Positions 41,084 through 50,892 are shown, numbered from the stretch's first letter. The stretch is DNA of 64,000 bases from Actinoplanes octamycinicus (GCF_014205225.1 NZ_JACHNB010000001.1:2461501-2525500); one strand, 5' to 3'. Notes: generated by a model not told the origin, from the letters alone. Numbers and translations are program-made.

Positions 41084-42415
41084 ATGACGCCCACCGGTCC
41101 CTCTCCCGTGGTAATCCGGGCGAGTGTCCTGCCCAGGCCTGTTTTGGCTGGGTATGCGCTCGGTTCCCTGGTCACCGGCGCCTTCGGGACGGTGCCCGGA
41201 TTGTTGCTTCTGCCGTATCTGACCGACACGCTGGGTGTTGCAGCCGGTGTATCCGGGCTCCTCGTGCTGCTGCCGAAGGCGTGGGACGTCCTGGTCAACC
41301 CGCTGGCCGGCCGGATCTCCGACCGGACCGGCTCCCGGCGGCCGTTTCTGCTGGTCGCGGGCCTGCTGCTGAGCGTGCTGTTCGCGGCGATCTTCGCGGC
41401 GCCGTTCGCCGGCGTGGCTGCCTCCGCCACCTACGTCGCGGTCGCCTTCCTCGCCGCGGCCACCGCCTACGCCTTCTTCCAGGTGCCCTACGTCGCGATG
41501 CCGGCCGAGCTGACCGACGGCTACGGCGAGCGGACCCGGCTGATGACCTGGCGGGTCGCCGTCCTGGCGCTGGCCATCCTGATCTCCGGCGCGCTGGCGC
41601 CGCTGATCGTCGAGACGACCGGCGGGGGCCGGATCGGCCACCGGTGGGCCGGGTTGTTCGTCGCCGCGCTGATCGCGGTGGGCACGGTCGGCACCTTCTT
41701 CGGTACGCGCCGAGCCGAGTCCCGCACCGCCCGGGAGGCCGAGCCGAGCCTCGTCGCCCAGCTGCGCGTCGCCTCCGGGAACGCCCCGTTCCGCGCGTTG
41801 CTGCTGTGCTGGATCGTGCAGGCGGCCGGGATCGGCACCATGCTGGCCGGGGTGCAGTACTTCGCCGACCACGTGCTGCGCCAGGAGACCGGCGGGACGT
41901 TCCTGTTCGCCGCGTTCGTCGGCCCGGCGCTGCTGGTCATGCCGCTCTGGACGGCGATCGGCAAGCGGTGGGGCAAGCTCCGCTCGCTGATCGCCGCCTC
42001 GCTGCTCTTCGCGGCCGGCGCTCTGCTGCTGCTCAGCGCCGAGGTGCTGCCCGCGGTGCCGGTCTACCTGATCGTCGCGCTGGTCGGCGCCGGATACGCC
42101 GGCCAGCAGGTGTTCGCGATGGCCATGCTGCCGGACTGCATCGCCTTCGACACCGCGCGCACCGGCCGCCGGCAGGCCGGCGTGTTCACCGGCCTGTGGA
42201 CCGCGGGGGAGACCCTCGGCCTGGCCCTGGGTCCCGGCATCTACGCCCTGATGCTGCAGGTCTTCGGCTACGTCTCGTCGGCGACCGGGGAGGCGGCCGT
42301 GCAGGACGGCACCGCGCGGCTCGGCGTGCTGCTCGGCTTCACCGTGCTTCCGGCGCTGCTGGTCGGCGCCGGGGTCGTGCTGCTCCGCGGCTACCAGGAG
42401 AGGATCAACCCATGA
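41084..42415 (+). CDS. MFS transporter, GPH (melibiose-type) cation symporter family
   Basis: 443 residues with about 12 hydrophobic segments. PKAWDVLVNPLAGRISDRTGSRRPF is the GPH/MelB cytoplasmic signature (with D in the first loop), and FFQVPYVAMPAELT follows. Proton or sodium symport of a small organic substrate is likely; the substrate may be linked to the PLP lyase encoded next, whose start overlaps this stop (ATGA). Confidence 0.85.
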   Translation: MTPTGPSPVVIRASVLPRPVLAGYALGSLVTGAFGTVPGLLLLPYLTDTLGVAAGVSGLLVLLPKAWDVLVNPLAGRISDRTGSRRPFLLVAGLLLSVLFAAIFAAPFAGVAASATYVAVAFLAAATAYAFFQVPYVAMPAELTDGYGERTRLMTWRVAVLALAILISGALAPLIVETTGGGRIGHRWAGLFVAALIAVGTVGTFFGTRRAESRTAREAEPSLVAQLRVASGNAPFRALLLCWIVQAAGIGTMLAGVQYFADHVLRQETGGTFLFAAFVGPALLVMPLWTAIGKRWGKLRSLIAASLLFAAGALLLLSAEVLPAVPVYLIVALVGAGYAGQQVFAMAMLPDCIAFDTARTGRRQAGVFTGLWTAGETLGLALGPGIYALMLQVFGYVSSATGEAAVQDGTARLGVLLGFTVLPALLVGAGVVLLRGYQERINP

Positions 42416-43833
42416 TCGACGCGCTTCCGGAGAAGGGCGTGCCGGCCGACCAGATCCTCTCGGAGCTGCGCGGGTTGCGGTCCGCCGATCTGCCCACGCA
42501 CGGCGGGCGGCTTTTCGCGTACGTCTACGACCCGGCCGTGGCCGGCCTGGATGAGCTGGCGCGGCAGGCGTACGCGCTCTCCGCCTCGGTCAACGGCCTC
42601 GACCCGACCGCCTTCCCGTCCCTGCTGGCCATGGAGAACGCGCTGGTCGGCGCGGCCGCCCGGCTGCTCGGCGGGGACGACGCCACGGTCGGCAGCGTGA
42701 CCAGCGGCGGCACCGAGTCGCTGATCCTGGCGGTGAAGGCGGCCCGGGACGCGCACCCGTCGATCCGCGATCCGCGCCTGGTCGTGCCGTCCACGGCGCA
42801 CGCGGCGTTCGCCAAAGCGGCGCACTACCTGCGGGTCGGGCTCGACGTCGTGCCGGTGAAGGACCTCCGGGCGGACCCTTCGCTGATCTCCGCGGCGATC
42901 GGGCCGGACACCGTGCTGGTCGCCGCCTCCGCCCCGTCGTACGCACACGGCGTGGTCGACCCGATCCCCGCCATCGCCGCCGTCGCCGCCGCACATGGCG
43001 TGCGCTTCCACGTCGACGCCTGCTTCGGCGGCTGGATCCTGCCCTACCTGCGGCGGCTCGGCGCCGACCTGCCGCCGTTCGACCTGTCCGTGCCCGGCGT
43101 CACCAGCATCTCGGTCGACCTGCACAAGTACGCGTACGCGCCGAAGGGCGTCTCGATCCTGCTGCACGCCAGCGAGGAGCTGCGCCGCCCGCAGTACTTC
43201 GCCTACGCCGACTGGCCCGGCTACACCATGATCAACCCGGTCATCTCGTCCACCCGCTCCGGCGGGCCGATCGCCGCGGCCCTGGCCACCCTGCGCTCCC
43301 TCGGCGACGCCGGCTACCTGGAGCTGGCCGCCGCGACCCGGGAGGCGGTCGGCATCCTCGCCGACGCGGTCACCGCCGTCGACGGAGTCCGCCTGTACGC
43401 GCCGCCGGAGACCAGCGTGGTCTGCCTGGCCTCGGCCGGCGTCGACCTGTTCGTGCTGGCCGACGAGCTGGCCGCGCGCGGCTGGCACACCCAGCCGCAG
43501 ATGGCGTACCGCGAGCTGCCCCCGACCATCCACCTCACGGTGACCGCGTCGGTCCGCGACACGGCGGCGTCGTTCGCGTCGGACCTCTCCGACGCGGTCG
43601 CGGCCGCGGAGGCGCGCGGGCCCGTCCAGGTCCCGGACCTGCCGCCGCTCTCGCCCGAGATGATCACCCCGGACTTCATCGCCGGCCTAGCCGCCGGCCT
43701 GGGCCTGGGCGGCGGCGACTTCAGCCGGATGGCCGAGGTGAACACGCTGCTGAACGCCGCCCCACCGGCGTTGCGGGAGGCTTTGCTGACCGGCTTCCTG
43801 AGCCTGCTCCAACGCCCGGCGCAAGGTGCTTGA
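42412..43833 (+). CDS. PLP-dependent lyase/decarboxylase, sphingosine-1-phosphate lyase-like
   Basis: 473 residues of the group II decarboxylase fold. GSVTSGGTESL binds the cofactor phosphate, HVDACFGGW gives the Asp for the pyridine nitrogen, and SVDLHKYAYAPKG has the Schiff-base Lys, K239. Spacing and motifs are those of sphinganine-1-phosphate aldolase-type enzymes found in actinobacteria; the natural substrate is unknown (a phospho-base or an amino acid). Translationally coupled to the MFS gene. Confidence 0.85.
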   Translation: MIDALPEKGVPADQILSELRGLRSADLPTHGGRLFAYVYDPAVAGLDELARQAYALSASVNGLDPTAFPSLLAMENALVGAAARLLGGDDATVGSVTSGGTESLILAVKAARDAHPSIRDPRLVVPSTAHAAFAKAAHYLRVGLDVVPVKDLRADPSLISAAIGPDTVLVAASAPSYAHGVVDPIPAIAAVAAAHGVRFHVDACFGGWILPYLRRLGADLPPFDLSVPGVTSISVDLHKYAYAPKGVSILLHASEELRRPQYFAYADWPGYTMINPVISSTRSGGPIAAALATLRSLGDAGYLELAAATREAVGILADAVTAVDGVRLYAPPETSVVCLASAGVDLFVLADELAARGWHTQPQMAYRELPPTIHLTVTASVRDTAASFASDLSDAVAAAEARGPVQVPDLPPLSPEMITPDFIAGLAAGLGLGGGDFSRMAEVNTLLNAAPPALREALLTGFLSLLQRPAQGA

Positions 43834-43849
43834 CGCTATTGATGCGTCA

Positions 43850-44184
43850 CCGCCCCGGGACACCGGACCCGCTCCATCGCCTACACCGCGCCCAAATGCC
43901 CAGGAAGTTCCCGGGCTGATCAGCGAATTCGTCGACTGGCTGAACGCCGAGGACGGGCCTGGATCAGATTCCACCTCACCGCCTATCACCACCAGCAGGC
44001 GCAACTGGTGCAGGGCCAGGCTGAACGCGACTTGCGCGACTTGGCCGCCGCCGGGCTGCTGGAACCGGTGGGCCGCACTCGAGCCCGCTTCTACACCGAG
44101 GGGCCGAACTTTCCGGAGCGGGTCCTGGAGGTGGCGCGTCGCCCGATGACGCTGACCGAGCCGTACGCGAATGCAGTAGGTTGA
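43850..44184 (+). pseudogene. Decayed Fic-family gene
   Basis: Two pieces in different frames. Around 43904-43955 the frame reads EVPGLISEFVDWLNAEDG, the segment that precedes the Fic active site. After a junction near 43956 a second frame (43957-44184) reads AWIRFHLTAYHHQQAQL ... GLLEPVGRTRARFYTEGPNF, the Fic C-terminal winged-helix end. The catalytic HPFxxGNGR region between them is gone, so it cannot AMPylate. Frameshift plus internal deletion. Its stop codon overlaps the nuoB -10 hexamer. Confidence 0.75.
44177..44182 (+). promoter_or_regulatory. -10 hexamer of a leaderless nuoB promoter (TAGGTT)
   Basis: TAGGTT, 6 bases, then ATG 44189. It overlaps the stop codon of the fic remnant (44182-44184). 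Confidence 0.55.
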
Positions 44185-44188
44185 GCCG

Positions 44189-44725
44189 ATGGCCCTTCCT
44201 GGCGTGCTCGGTGAACCCATCCGGTTCGTGCTGAACTGGGGGCGCCGCTATTCGCTGTGGGTGTTCAACTTCGGGCTGGCCTGCTGCGCGATCGAGTTCA
44301 TCGCGTCCAGCATGAGCCGGCACGACTTCATGCGGCTCGGGGTGATCCCGTTCGCGCACGGGCCGCGGCAGGCCGACCTGATGGTGGTCTCCGGCACGGT
44401 CACCGACAAGATGGCCCCGGCGATCAAGCGGCTCTACGACCAGATGCCGGAGCCGAAATACGTCATCTCGTTCGGCTCCTGCTCGAACTGCGGCGGACCG
44501 TACTGGGACTCCTACTCGGTCACCAAGGGCGTCGACCAGATCATCCCGGTGGACGTCTACGTCCCGGGCTGCCCGCCCCGCCCGGAGGCCCTGCTGCACG
44601 GCATCCTCCGCCTGCAGGAGAAGATCGCCGCCGAGCAGTCCGGCCCGGGTGGCGTGTCCCGCCCGGACCCGTTGCTGAAGGACGCGGCCGCGTTAACCGC
44701 TCCGGTGGTGGCTCCGCCGGTCTAG
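44189..44725 (+). CDS. nuoB: NADH-quinone oxidoreductase subunit B
   Basis: 178 residues. Carries cluster N2, the last Fe-S centre before quinone; its ligands are C32, C33, C98 and C128 ([24 protein letters not shown]). [13 protein letters not shown] is the family signature. The C-terminal 25 residues are Pro/Ala-rich. It is the first nuo gene here: no nuoA lies upstream, where the fic remnant sits. The rest of the nuo genes follow only after a 2.85-kb interruption. Confidence 0.95.
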   Translation: MALPGVLGEPIRFVLNWGRRYSLWVFNFGLACCAIEFIASSMSRHDFMRLGVIPFAHGPRQADLMVVSGTVTDKMAPAIKRLYDQMPEPKYVISFGSCSNCGGPYWDSYSVTKGVDQIIPVDVYVPGCPPRPEALLHGILRLQEKIAAEQSGPGGVSRPDPLLKDAAALTAPVVAPPV

Positions 44726-44735
44726 CGTGATCGGC

Positions 44736-46037
44736 ATGAGCGACGCGTCTCGTGCTGACTTCATCGTCGACGTCCTGGCTCGTGAGTTCGGCGAGCTGAT
44801 GGCGATCGACCCGGCGGCGTTCCGCCGCAAGTTCCGGAAGATGGCGGCCTCCCCGTTCGCGTTCTACCGGGGCAGCGCGTCGCTGTTCTACGCCGACCAG
44901 GTCGGTGACCACCGGGACGACAGTTTTCTCGACGAGCGGACCAGCCGGGTGTGGATCCACGGTGACCTGCACGCGGAGAACTTCGGGACGTACATGAATT
45001 CGTCCGGCCGGCTGGTCTTCAACGTCAACGACTTCGACGAGGCGTACGTCGGGCCGTTCTCCTGGGATCTGAAACGCTTCGCGGCCAGCGTGGCGCTGAT
45101 CGGTTACTCCAAGGCGCTCTCCGACGACAACATCTCCGCGCTGGTCACCGCGTTCGCCGAGTCCTACCTGACCGAGCTGCGGGCGATCGCGCACGGCGGC
45201 GACGACGCGATCGGCTCGATCACCTTGGAGAACGCGACCGGGGCGCTGCGCCGGGTGCTCCAGGAGGCCCGGCTGAACACCCGGGTCGACCTGCTCAGCG
45301 CGCAGACCACGATCGACGAGTACGAGCGCCGGTTCTCCGTCGGCGAGGGCGTCTACGAGGTCGACGAGGCCACCGCCGCCCAGGTCACCGACGCCTTCCA
45401 GCAGTACCTGGGCACCCTGCCGGACGCCGGCCGGAGCATCTCGACGCACATCAAGGACATCAAGCTGCGCAAGGGCGTCGGCATCGGCTCGGCCGGCCTG
45501 CCCTCCTACAACCTGCTGCTCGAGGGTCACACCGAGGCCCTGGAGAACGACGTGGTCATCTACATGAAGCAGGCGCAGGTCCCGGCCGTCGCCCGGTGGA
45601 TCGACGACGACCGGGTGCGGTCCTACTTCAAGCACCAGGGCCACCGGACCGCCGAGTCGCAGCGGGCGCTGCAGGCGCACGCCGACCCGTGGCTGGGCTT
45701 CACCGAGCTGGACGGCGTCGGCCAGCTGGTCGCCGAGGTGTCGCCCTATGCCGCCGACCTGGACTGGTCGGATGTCAACGAGCCGGAGGAGCTGTCCGGG
45801 GTGGTCACCGACCTGGGCCGCGCGGTGGCCCGGATGCACTCGGTCGCCGACGACGAGTCCAGCCACGACCTGGTGGACTTCTCCACCGAGGAGGCGATCG
45901 TCGCGGTGGTCGACCGGGACCCGGCGGGTTTCGTCGCGCACCTGGTCGATTTCGCCCACCGGTACGGCGACCAGGCCCGCGAGGACCACCAGGACTTCGT
46001 CGACGTGTTCCGCAACGGCCGCATCCCCGGCCTGTGA
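44736..46037 (+). CDS. DUF2252 family protein
   Basis: 433 residues. WIHGDLHAENFGTY followed by FNVNDFDEAYVGPF is like the catalytic and metal loops (HGDxHxxN ... DxD) of aminoglycoside/choline-kinase fold phosphotransferases; DUF2252 is otherwise uncharacterised. LEGHTEALENDVVIYMKQ and RTAESQRALQAHADPWLG are typical of the family. The ATG at 44736 was preferred to a GTG at 44727. Lies 10 bases after nuoB, probably in its transcript, an unexpected place for a kinase-like gene. Confidence 0.82.
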   Translation: MSDASRADFIVDVLAREFGELMAIDPAAFRRKFRKMAASPFAFYRGSASLFYADQVGDHRDDSFLDERTSRVWIHGDLHAENFGTYMNSSGRLVFNVNDFDEAYVGPFSWDLKRFAASVALIGYSKALSDDNISALVTAFAESYLTELRAIAHGGDDAIGSITLENATGALRRVLQEARLNTRVDLLSAQTTIDEYERRFSVGEGVYEVDEATAAQVTDAFQQYLGTLPDAGRSISTHIKDIKLRKGVGIGSAGLPSYNLLLEGHTEALENDVVIYMKQAQVPAVARWIDDDRVRSYFKHQGHRTAESQRALQAHADPWLGFTELDGVGQLVAEVSPYAADLDWSDVNEPEELSGVVTDLGRAVARMHSVADDESSHDLVDFSTEEAIVAVVDRDPAGFVAHLVDFAHRYGDQAREDHQDFVDVFRNGRIPGL

Positions 46038-46043
46038 GCCCGC

Positions 46044-46970
46044 TCAGCGCGTCGTGACCCGGTAGGCCAGAGCGGCCTGCCCGAGCGCCGCGGTGGACGG
46101 CGTCATCACGATGATCATCCGTTTGGTGCCGGCCGGCACGGTGACGTCGAAGTGCCCCGCCGTCCCGTCGCACTTCCCGTCGTAGGCGGCGACCGAGGTG
46201 CTCCGCGGGTCCATCGCCGCCTCGTCGCCGATGTCCATCCGGAACGTGCCGGTGCCGGCGCAGGCCACGGTGATCCGGATGTCACCGGACGGCAGGGCGC
46301 CGTCGCCCGGGCTGGAGAGGCTGTCGAGGAAGAACGCCCGGCGCCCGGCCGGGTTCTCGCCGAGGGCCTTCTCGGCGGTCTCGGCCAGCCGCCTCATCGA
46401 CACCGGGGTCATGCTGAGCGTCCACGCGACACCGACCCGGTCCAGCGCCGCCGGGTCCGGGCGGGCGTCGACGACGACCCGCTCGGTCGCTCCGGAGACG
46501 GTGAAGGTGAGCGACCTCTGGAGCGGTTCCCGGCCGCACGCCAGCGTCAGCGTCCGGCCGGCGACGTGCAGGTCGACGCTGCCCCGGTCACCCGCGCAGG
46601 CGGCGGAGAGCTGGTAGTCGCCGCGCAGCAGTCGCTTGGCGAGCAGCGGGCCGGCTGAGGCGCTCGTCCCGCCGTTCTGCAGCGCGGCGTCGTGCAGACC
46701 GATCGAGCGGGCGGCCTCCAGGGCCAGCGAGTTGCGCTGCTCCGCGGAGAGGGTGGGGGAGGGCTGGGCCGGCAGCTCCGGCGGGGACGGCAACGAGACG
46801 GCGTATCCGGCGCCCACCGCGGCCATCGCGGCCAGGCCGGCGGCCAGCGCGGTCCGCCGCACCCGCCGGCGCCGGACCGTGGCCCGGACCGCGGCCACGC
46901 CCGGCGGCGTGATCCGGGGCAGCGTCTCGGCCCGCAGGTCGGCGAAGAGGTGTTCGAGTTGGTCGGTCAT
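46044..46970 (-). CDS. Putative anti-sigma-type membrane protein
   Basis: 308 residues. The short N-terminal cytoplasmic part (MTDQLEHLFADLRAETLPRI) has no zinc-binding HxxxCxxC motif. One membrane helix spans about 39-58, then about 250 residues lie outside with Cys pairs in SAACAGDRG/LACGRE and VACAGTG/GKCDG, forming two similar beta domains. It overlaps the upstream sigma factor gene by four bases, which supports a partner (anti-sigma) role; this is inference from coupling. Convergent with DUF2252. Confidence 0.65.
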   Translation of the reverse strand: MTDQLEHLFADLRAETLPRITPPGVAAVRATVRRRRVRRTALAAGLAAMAAVGAGYAVSLPSPPELPAQPSPTLSAEQRNSLALEAARSIGLHDAALQNGGTSASAGPLLAKRLLRGDYQLSAACAGDRGSVDLHVAGRTLTLACGREPLQRSLTFTVSGATERVVVDARPDPAALDRVGVAWTLSMTPVSMRRLAETAEKALGENPAGRRAFFLDSLSSPGDGALPSGDIRITVACAGTGTFRMDIGDEAAMDPRSTSVAAYDGKCDGTAGHFDVTVPAGTKRMIIVMTPSTAALGQAALAYRVTTR

Positions 46971-47470
46971 CGCTCGCCTCCGGCGGTGTCGCTCATCTTC
47001 AGGCGGGCGGCCATCGCGGCCCGGCCGCGGTGCAGCCAGGACTTCACCGTGCCCTCGGCGACCCCTTCCCGGCGGGCCACCTCGCCGACCGGCATGTCCG
47101 CCAGGTAGTGCAGGACCAACGCCCGGCGCTGCGTGTCGGGCAGCTCGGCGAGCGCCGCGAGCAGCGCCACCCGGTCCGGTTCCGGCCCGTCGGCGCGCGG
47201 TTCGACGCTCGGTTGCCGGCGCAGGAAGCCGAGCGCGGTGCGGGCCCGCCGCCACCGGCTGACCGCCAGGTTCCAGGCGACCCGGCGGACCCAGGCGACC
47301 GGATCGTCGTACCGGGAAACGGTCCGCCAGCGGGCCAGGGCCCGGCAGAAAGCTTCCTGTACGACATCCTGCGCCTCCTGCCGATCGCCGAAGTAGGCGT
47401 ACAACTGGACGGTCAGATCGGCGTAGTGGGCGGCGTACACCTCGTCGAACGAAGGCGGGTCGTGCGGCAC
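46967..47470 (-). CDS. ECF RNA polymerase sigma factor, SigE/SigM-type
   Basis: 167 residues. Region 2: YADLTVQLYAYFGDRQEAQD and VVQEAFCRALARW; region 4: LPDTQRRALVLHYLADMPVG and EVARREGVAEGTVKSWLHRG. The start is uncertain: GTG 47470 (VPHDPPSFDEVY) has GGAGG 11 bases upstream; a GTG at 47512 is an alternative. Transcribed away from nuoC. Its operon with the following membrane protein splits the nuo cluster. Confidence 0.85.
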   Translation of the reverse strand: MPHDPPSFDEVYAAHYADLTVQLYAYFGDRQEAQDVVQEAFCRALARWRTVSRYDDPVAWVRRVAWNLAVSRWRRARTALGFLRRQPSVEPRADGPEPDRVALLAALAELPDTQRRALVLHYLADMPVGEVARREGVAEGTVKSWLHRGRAAMAARLKMSDTAGGER

Positions 47471-47563
47471 GATGCTCGACGCCTCCGATCGGTGTCCGGC
47501 GATGGCTGTCACGGCGACTACACGTTCGCGCCCGGCGGCGGGTTGCAGTGCCGCCCCGGACCA

Positions 47564-47569
47564 TAGGAT
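47564..47569 (+). promoter_or_regulatory. -10 hexamer of a leaderless nuoC promoter (TAGGAT)
   Basis: TAGGAT, 7 bases, then ATG 47577; a second in-frame ATG at 47568 lies within the hexamer and is unlikely to be used. Confidence 0.55.
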
Positions 47570-47576
47570 GACCGCT

Positions 47577-48371
47577 ATGACGCCCGAAGAGGTCGGAGAG
47601 CGACTGGTAGCGCTGCTGGCGACGGACGACCCGGCCCCGGGCGAGGTCACCGCGAGCGTCTCCGGCGGCGGTCCGGGCCATGCCCGCGCGGTCGTCGACG
47701 TGCCGGTCGCCCGCTGGTGGCACGCCGCCACGATCGCTCAGGACCCGGGCGCGCTGGGCTGCGACTTCTTCGACTGGCTGTCCGCGGTGGACGAGCTGGC
47801 CGACGGGTTCGACGTGGTCGCCCACCTGTGGTCGACCCGGCGCCGGCACGGCGTGCTGCTGCGGACCCGGGTGCCGCGGGCCGATCCGGAGGTGGAGTCC
47901 CTGGTGGACCTCTACCCGGGTGCGGCCTGGCACGAGCGGGAGACGCACGAGATGTTCGGCATCGTCTTCGCCCGGCACCCCGATCTGCGGCCGCTGCTGC
48001 TGCCGCCGGAGTTCGAGGGGCACCCGTTGCGCAAGGAGTTCGTGCTGGCCTCCCGGGTGGCGAAACCGTGGCCGGGCGCCAAGGAGCCGGGGGAGTCCGA
48101 GGCCGGCACGGCCAAGCGCGCCCCGATGCGCCCGCCCGGCGTCCCGGACCCGAACGAGTGGGGCCCGATGAAGGGCAAGATCCCACCGCCGGAGACCCCG
48201 GCGCGCCCGGCCCGGGGCGAGCGTCCGGCCCGAGGGGAGCGCCCGGCGCGCCCACCGAGTACCGGAAATCCGGCGGCAGCCGCGAAGCCCGCCGCGACCG
48301 ACGAGGCGGCCGCAATGCCCGCCGACAAGCCCGCCGAGCAGCCGAAGACGACCGGGGAAGAGGCGAACTGA
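47577..48371 (+). CDS. nuoC: NADH-quinone oxidoreductase subunit C
   Basis: 264 residues. The peripheral-arm 30-kDa-type core fills about residues 1-165, with YPGAAWHERETHEMFGI and LPPEFEGHPLRKEF as family signature. The last about 95 residues are a Pro/Ala/Arg-rich extension (repeated RPARGE) with no counterpart in standard NuoC. It is followed directly by nuoH; nuoD, which normally sits between or is fused, is absent. Confidence 0.9.
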   Translation: MTPEEVGERLVALLATDDPAPGEVTASVSGGGPGHARAVVDVPVARWWHAATIAQDPGALGCDFFDWLSAVDELADGFDVVAHLWSTRRRHGVLLRTRVPRADPEVESLVDLYPGAAWHERETHEMFGIVFARHPDLRPLLLPPEFEGHPLRKEFVLASRVAKPWPGAKEPGESEAGTAKRAPMRPPGVPDPNEWGPMKGKIPPPETPARPARGERPARGERPARPPSTGNPAAAAKPAATDEAAAMPADKPAEQPKTTGEEAN

Positions 48372-49330
48372 TGCCGCTCTGGCTGGACCTCCTCATCCGC
48401 GTCGCCGGTGTCATGGTCGGCTTCCTGGTCCTCCCGCTGCTGGTCGGCCAGGCCGAGCACAAGGTGATGGCGCACATGCAGGGCCGGGTCGGCCCGATGT
48501 ACGCCGGCGCCTTCCACGGCTGGGCCCAGCTGGTCGCCGACGGCGTCAAGTTCGTCCAGAAGGAGGACGTCCACCCGCACGGCGCCGACCGTCAGGTCTT
48601 CCGGCTGGCCCCGATCGTCGCGCTCTTCCCCTACCTGGTGGTCATCCTGACCATCCCGCTCGGCCCGCACGGCCTGGTCGCCCAGCGCCTGGACATCGGC
48701 CTCTTCCTGGTCCTGGCCGTCCTCGGGTTCGGCGTGGTCGCGGTGCTGATGTCCGCCTGGGCCTCGGCCAACAAGTACAGCCTGCTCGGCGGCCTGCGCG
48801 GCGCCGCCCAGCTGCTCGGTTACGAGCTGCCGTTGGTGCTGGCCGCGGCGAGCGTGGCGATGGCGGCCGGCACGCTGAGCCTGCCCGGCATCGTCGAGGT
48901 CTGGCGTCCGTGGTGGCTGATCTGGCAGGCCCCGGCCGCGGTGGTGTTCTTCGTGGCCGGCCTGGCCGAGATCCGCCGCCCTCCGTTCGACATGCCGATC
49001 GCCGACTCCGAGCTGGTCTTCGGCTACATGACCGAGTACACCGGCCTGCGCTTCGCGTTCTTCCTGCTCGCCGAATATGTGGGCATCATCGTGATCGCCG
49101 GCCTCACCACGGTCCTGTTCCTCGGTGGCTGGCACGGCCCGTTCAGCGATCAGCTCGGCTGGCTGTGGACCCTGCTCAAGATCGGCGCCCTGTCCTTCGT
49201 GATCATCTGGTTCCGGGTCACCTACCCGCGCCTGCGCGAGGACCAGCTGCAACGCCTCTGCTGGCTGGTCCTGGTTCCGCTGGCCCTGGCCCAGCTGGTG
49301 CTCACCGTCGCGGTGAAGTCCCTCCTTTGA
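48371..49330 (+). CDS. nuoH: NADH-quinone oxidoreductase subunit H
   Basis: 319 residues, eight to nine membrane helices. It forms the quinone chamber entrance with NuoB and NuoD. Signatures: [19 protein letters not shown] and [20 protein letters not shown] with the conserved acidic loop, [14 protein letters not shown]. The start ATG overlaps nuoC's last base (TGATG). Confidence 0.95.
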   Translation: MPLWLDLLIRVAGVMVGFLVLPLLVGQAEHKVMAHMQGRVGPMYAGAFHGWAQLVADGVKFVQKEDVHPHGADRQVFRLAPIVALFPYLVVILTIPLGPHGLVAQRLDIGLFLVLAVLGFGVVAVLMSAWASANKYSLLGGLRGAAQLLGYELPLVLAAASVAMAAGTLSLPGIVEVWRPWWLIWQAPAAVVFFVAGLAEIRRPPFDMPIADSELVFGYMTEYTGLRFAFFLLAEYVGIIVIAGLTTVLFLGGWHGPFSDQLGWLWTLLKIGALSFVIIWFRVTYPRLREDQLQRLCWLVLVPLALAQLVLTVAVKSLL

Positions 49331-49355
49331 CAGAAGGTCGCCGGGGCGAGGTCGC

Positions 49356-49985
49356 GTGAGCGGGCCGGACCGGGCAGGATATGCCCTTGTGACTGATGAC
49401 GGCGATCGCCCCACGCCCGGCAAGGGCCTGATCAATGGTCTTGCCGTCACGCTCAAGACGCTGACCAAGAAGACCACCACCCAGCAGTACCCGGATGTCG
49501 AGCCGGAGCTGCCGCCACGCTCCCGCGGCGTGATCGCGCTGCTCGAGGAGAACTGCACGGTCTGCATGCTGTGCGCCCGCGAGTGCCCGGACTGGTGCAT
49601 CTACATCGACTCGCACAAGGAGGAGGTGGTCGTCCCCGGCGCCGCGCGCGCCCGCCAGCGCAACGTGCTGGACAAGTTCGACATCGACTTCTCCCTGTGC
49701 ATGTACTGCGGGATCTGTATCGAGGTCTGCCCGTTCGACGCGCTGCACTGGACCCCCGAGTTCGAGTACGCGGAGACCGACGTGCTCTCCCTGCTGCACG
49801 ACAAGACCCGGCTCGGCGAGTGGATGCGGACCGTGCCGCCGCCCCCGGCGCACGACGTGCTGGGCGAGCCCGCGAAGGAGGAGGCGACCGCGGCGCGCAA
49901 GGCCGCGGGTCCGGGTGCGGCCACCGCCGCCAAGACCGCAAGACCCGCTGGCGTACGCCCGGAGCGCCCGGAGCCCGCCTCGTGA
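49356..49985 (+). CDS. nuoI: NADH-quinone oxidoreductase subunit I
   Basis: 209 residues. Two 4Fe-4S clusters (N6a, N6b): [15 protein letters not shown] and [14 protein letters not shown]-terminal Ala/Pro-rich tail of about 45 residues is added. Two starts are possible, GTG 49356 and GTG 49389 ([13 protein letters not shown]); the first is annotated. Electrons would pass from here to the N2 cluster of NuoB. Confidence 0.93.
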   Translation: MSGPDRAGYALVTDDGDRPTPGKGLINGLAVTLKTLTKKTTTQQYPDVEPELPPRSRGVIALLEENCTVCMLCARECPDWCIYIDSHKEEVVVPGAARARQRNVLDKFDIDFSLCMYCGICIEVCPFDALHWTPEFEYAETDVLSLLHDKTRLGEWMRTVPPPPAHDVLGEPAKEEATAARKAAGPGAATAAKTARPAGVRPERPEPAS

Positions 49986-50527
49986 CCGTCGCCGATCTGC
50001 TCCTGCTCGCGCTCGGCGCCGTCGCGGTCGGCTCCGGCGCGCTCGTGGTGACCAGCACCCACCTGGTCCGTTCCGGCCTCTATCTGGTGATCTCGCTCGG
50101 CGCGCTGGCCGGCCTGTACCTGGTGCTCGGCGCCGAGCTGGTGGCCTGGGTGCAGATCCTGGTCTACGTCGGCGCGGTGGTGGTGCTGCTGCTGTTCGCG
50201 GTGATGCTGACCCGCGCCCCGATCGGCCCGTCCGCCGACCTGGACCGCCCGGCCGGGCCGTCCGCGCTGATCGGCGGCGGGGTCGGGCTGGGCCTGGCCG
50301 CGCTGTTCGCCGACGCGTTCCGCTGGATCGAGTACCCGGCGCCGCCGCCGGGCACCGCCGAGGTGGTCGGCAAGCAGGTCTTCGGCACCTGGGTGCTGCC
50401 CTTCGAGGTGCTGTCGATCCTGCTGCTGGCCGCGCTGGTCGGCGCGATCGTGCTGTCCCGCCCGGACATCGGGGCCCGTCCGGCGCCTCCCGCCGAGCCG
50501 GCCGAGACCGAGGAGGCCCCGGCCTAG
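49982..50527 (+). CDS. nuoJ: NADH-quinone oxidoreductase subunit J
   Basis: 181 residues, five predicted membrane helices ([40 protein letters not shown]). GTG start overlaps the nuoI stop by four bases (GTGA). Membrane arm, next to NuoK. Confidence 0.92.
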   Translation: MTVADLLLLALGAVAVGSGALVVTSTHLVRSGLYLVISLGALAGLYLVLGAELVAWVQILVYVGAVVVLLLFAVMLTRAPIGPSADLDRPAGPSALIGGGVGLGLAALFADAFRWIEYPAPPPGTAEVVGKQVFGTWVLPFEVLSILLLAALVGAIVLSRPDIGARPAPPAEPAETEEAPA

Positions 50528-50892
50528 ATGCACGTGACCATTCCGTACGTGGTGGGCGCCGCCCTGTTCGGCCTCGGGGTCTACGGCGTCGTCCGGCGCC
50601 GTAACGCGATCCTGGTGCTGATGGCGGTCGAGCTGATGCTGAACGCGGTCAACCTGATCCTGGTCACCGCGGACGTCTCGCTGCGCTCGGCGCTGCGCGG
50701 CGTCCCGGGCGAGGCCTGGTCGATGCCGAACTCGCAGGCCGGCTCGGGCGGCGTGTTCGCGCTCTTCGTGATCGTGCTGGCCGCCGCCGAGGTCGGCGTC
50801 GGCCTGGCGATCATCCTGCAGTACTACCGGATGCGGAAGGCCGTCGCCCTCGACGAGGTGCGGCTGGACGCCGACGAGGAACGGGTGGACGG

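Noticed and set aside
43826..44149. Intact 107-codon hypothetical protein upstream of nuoB
   Set aside because: Only its middle matches Fic and then the Fic match shifts to another frame, so it is treated as a pseudogene.
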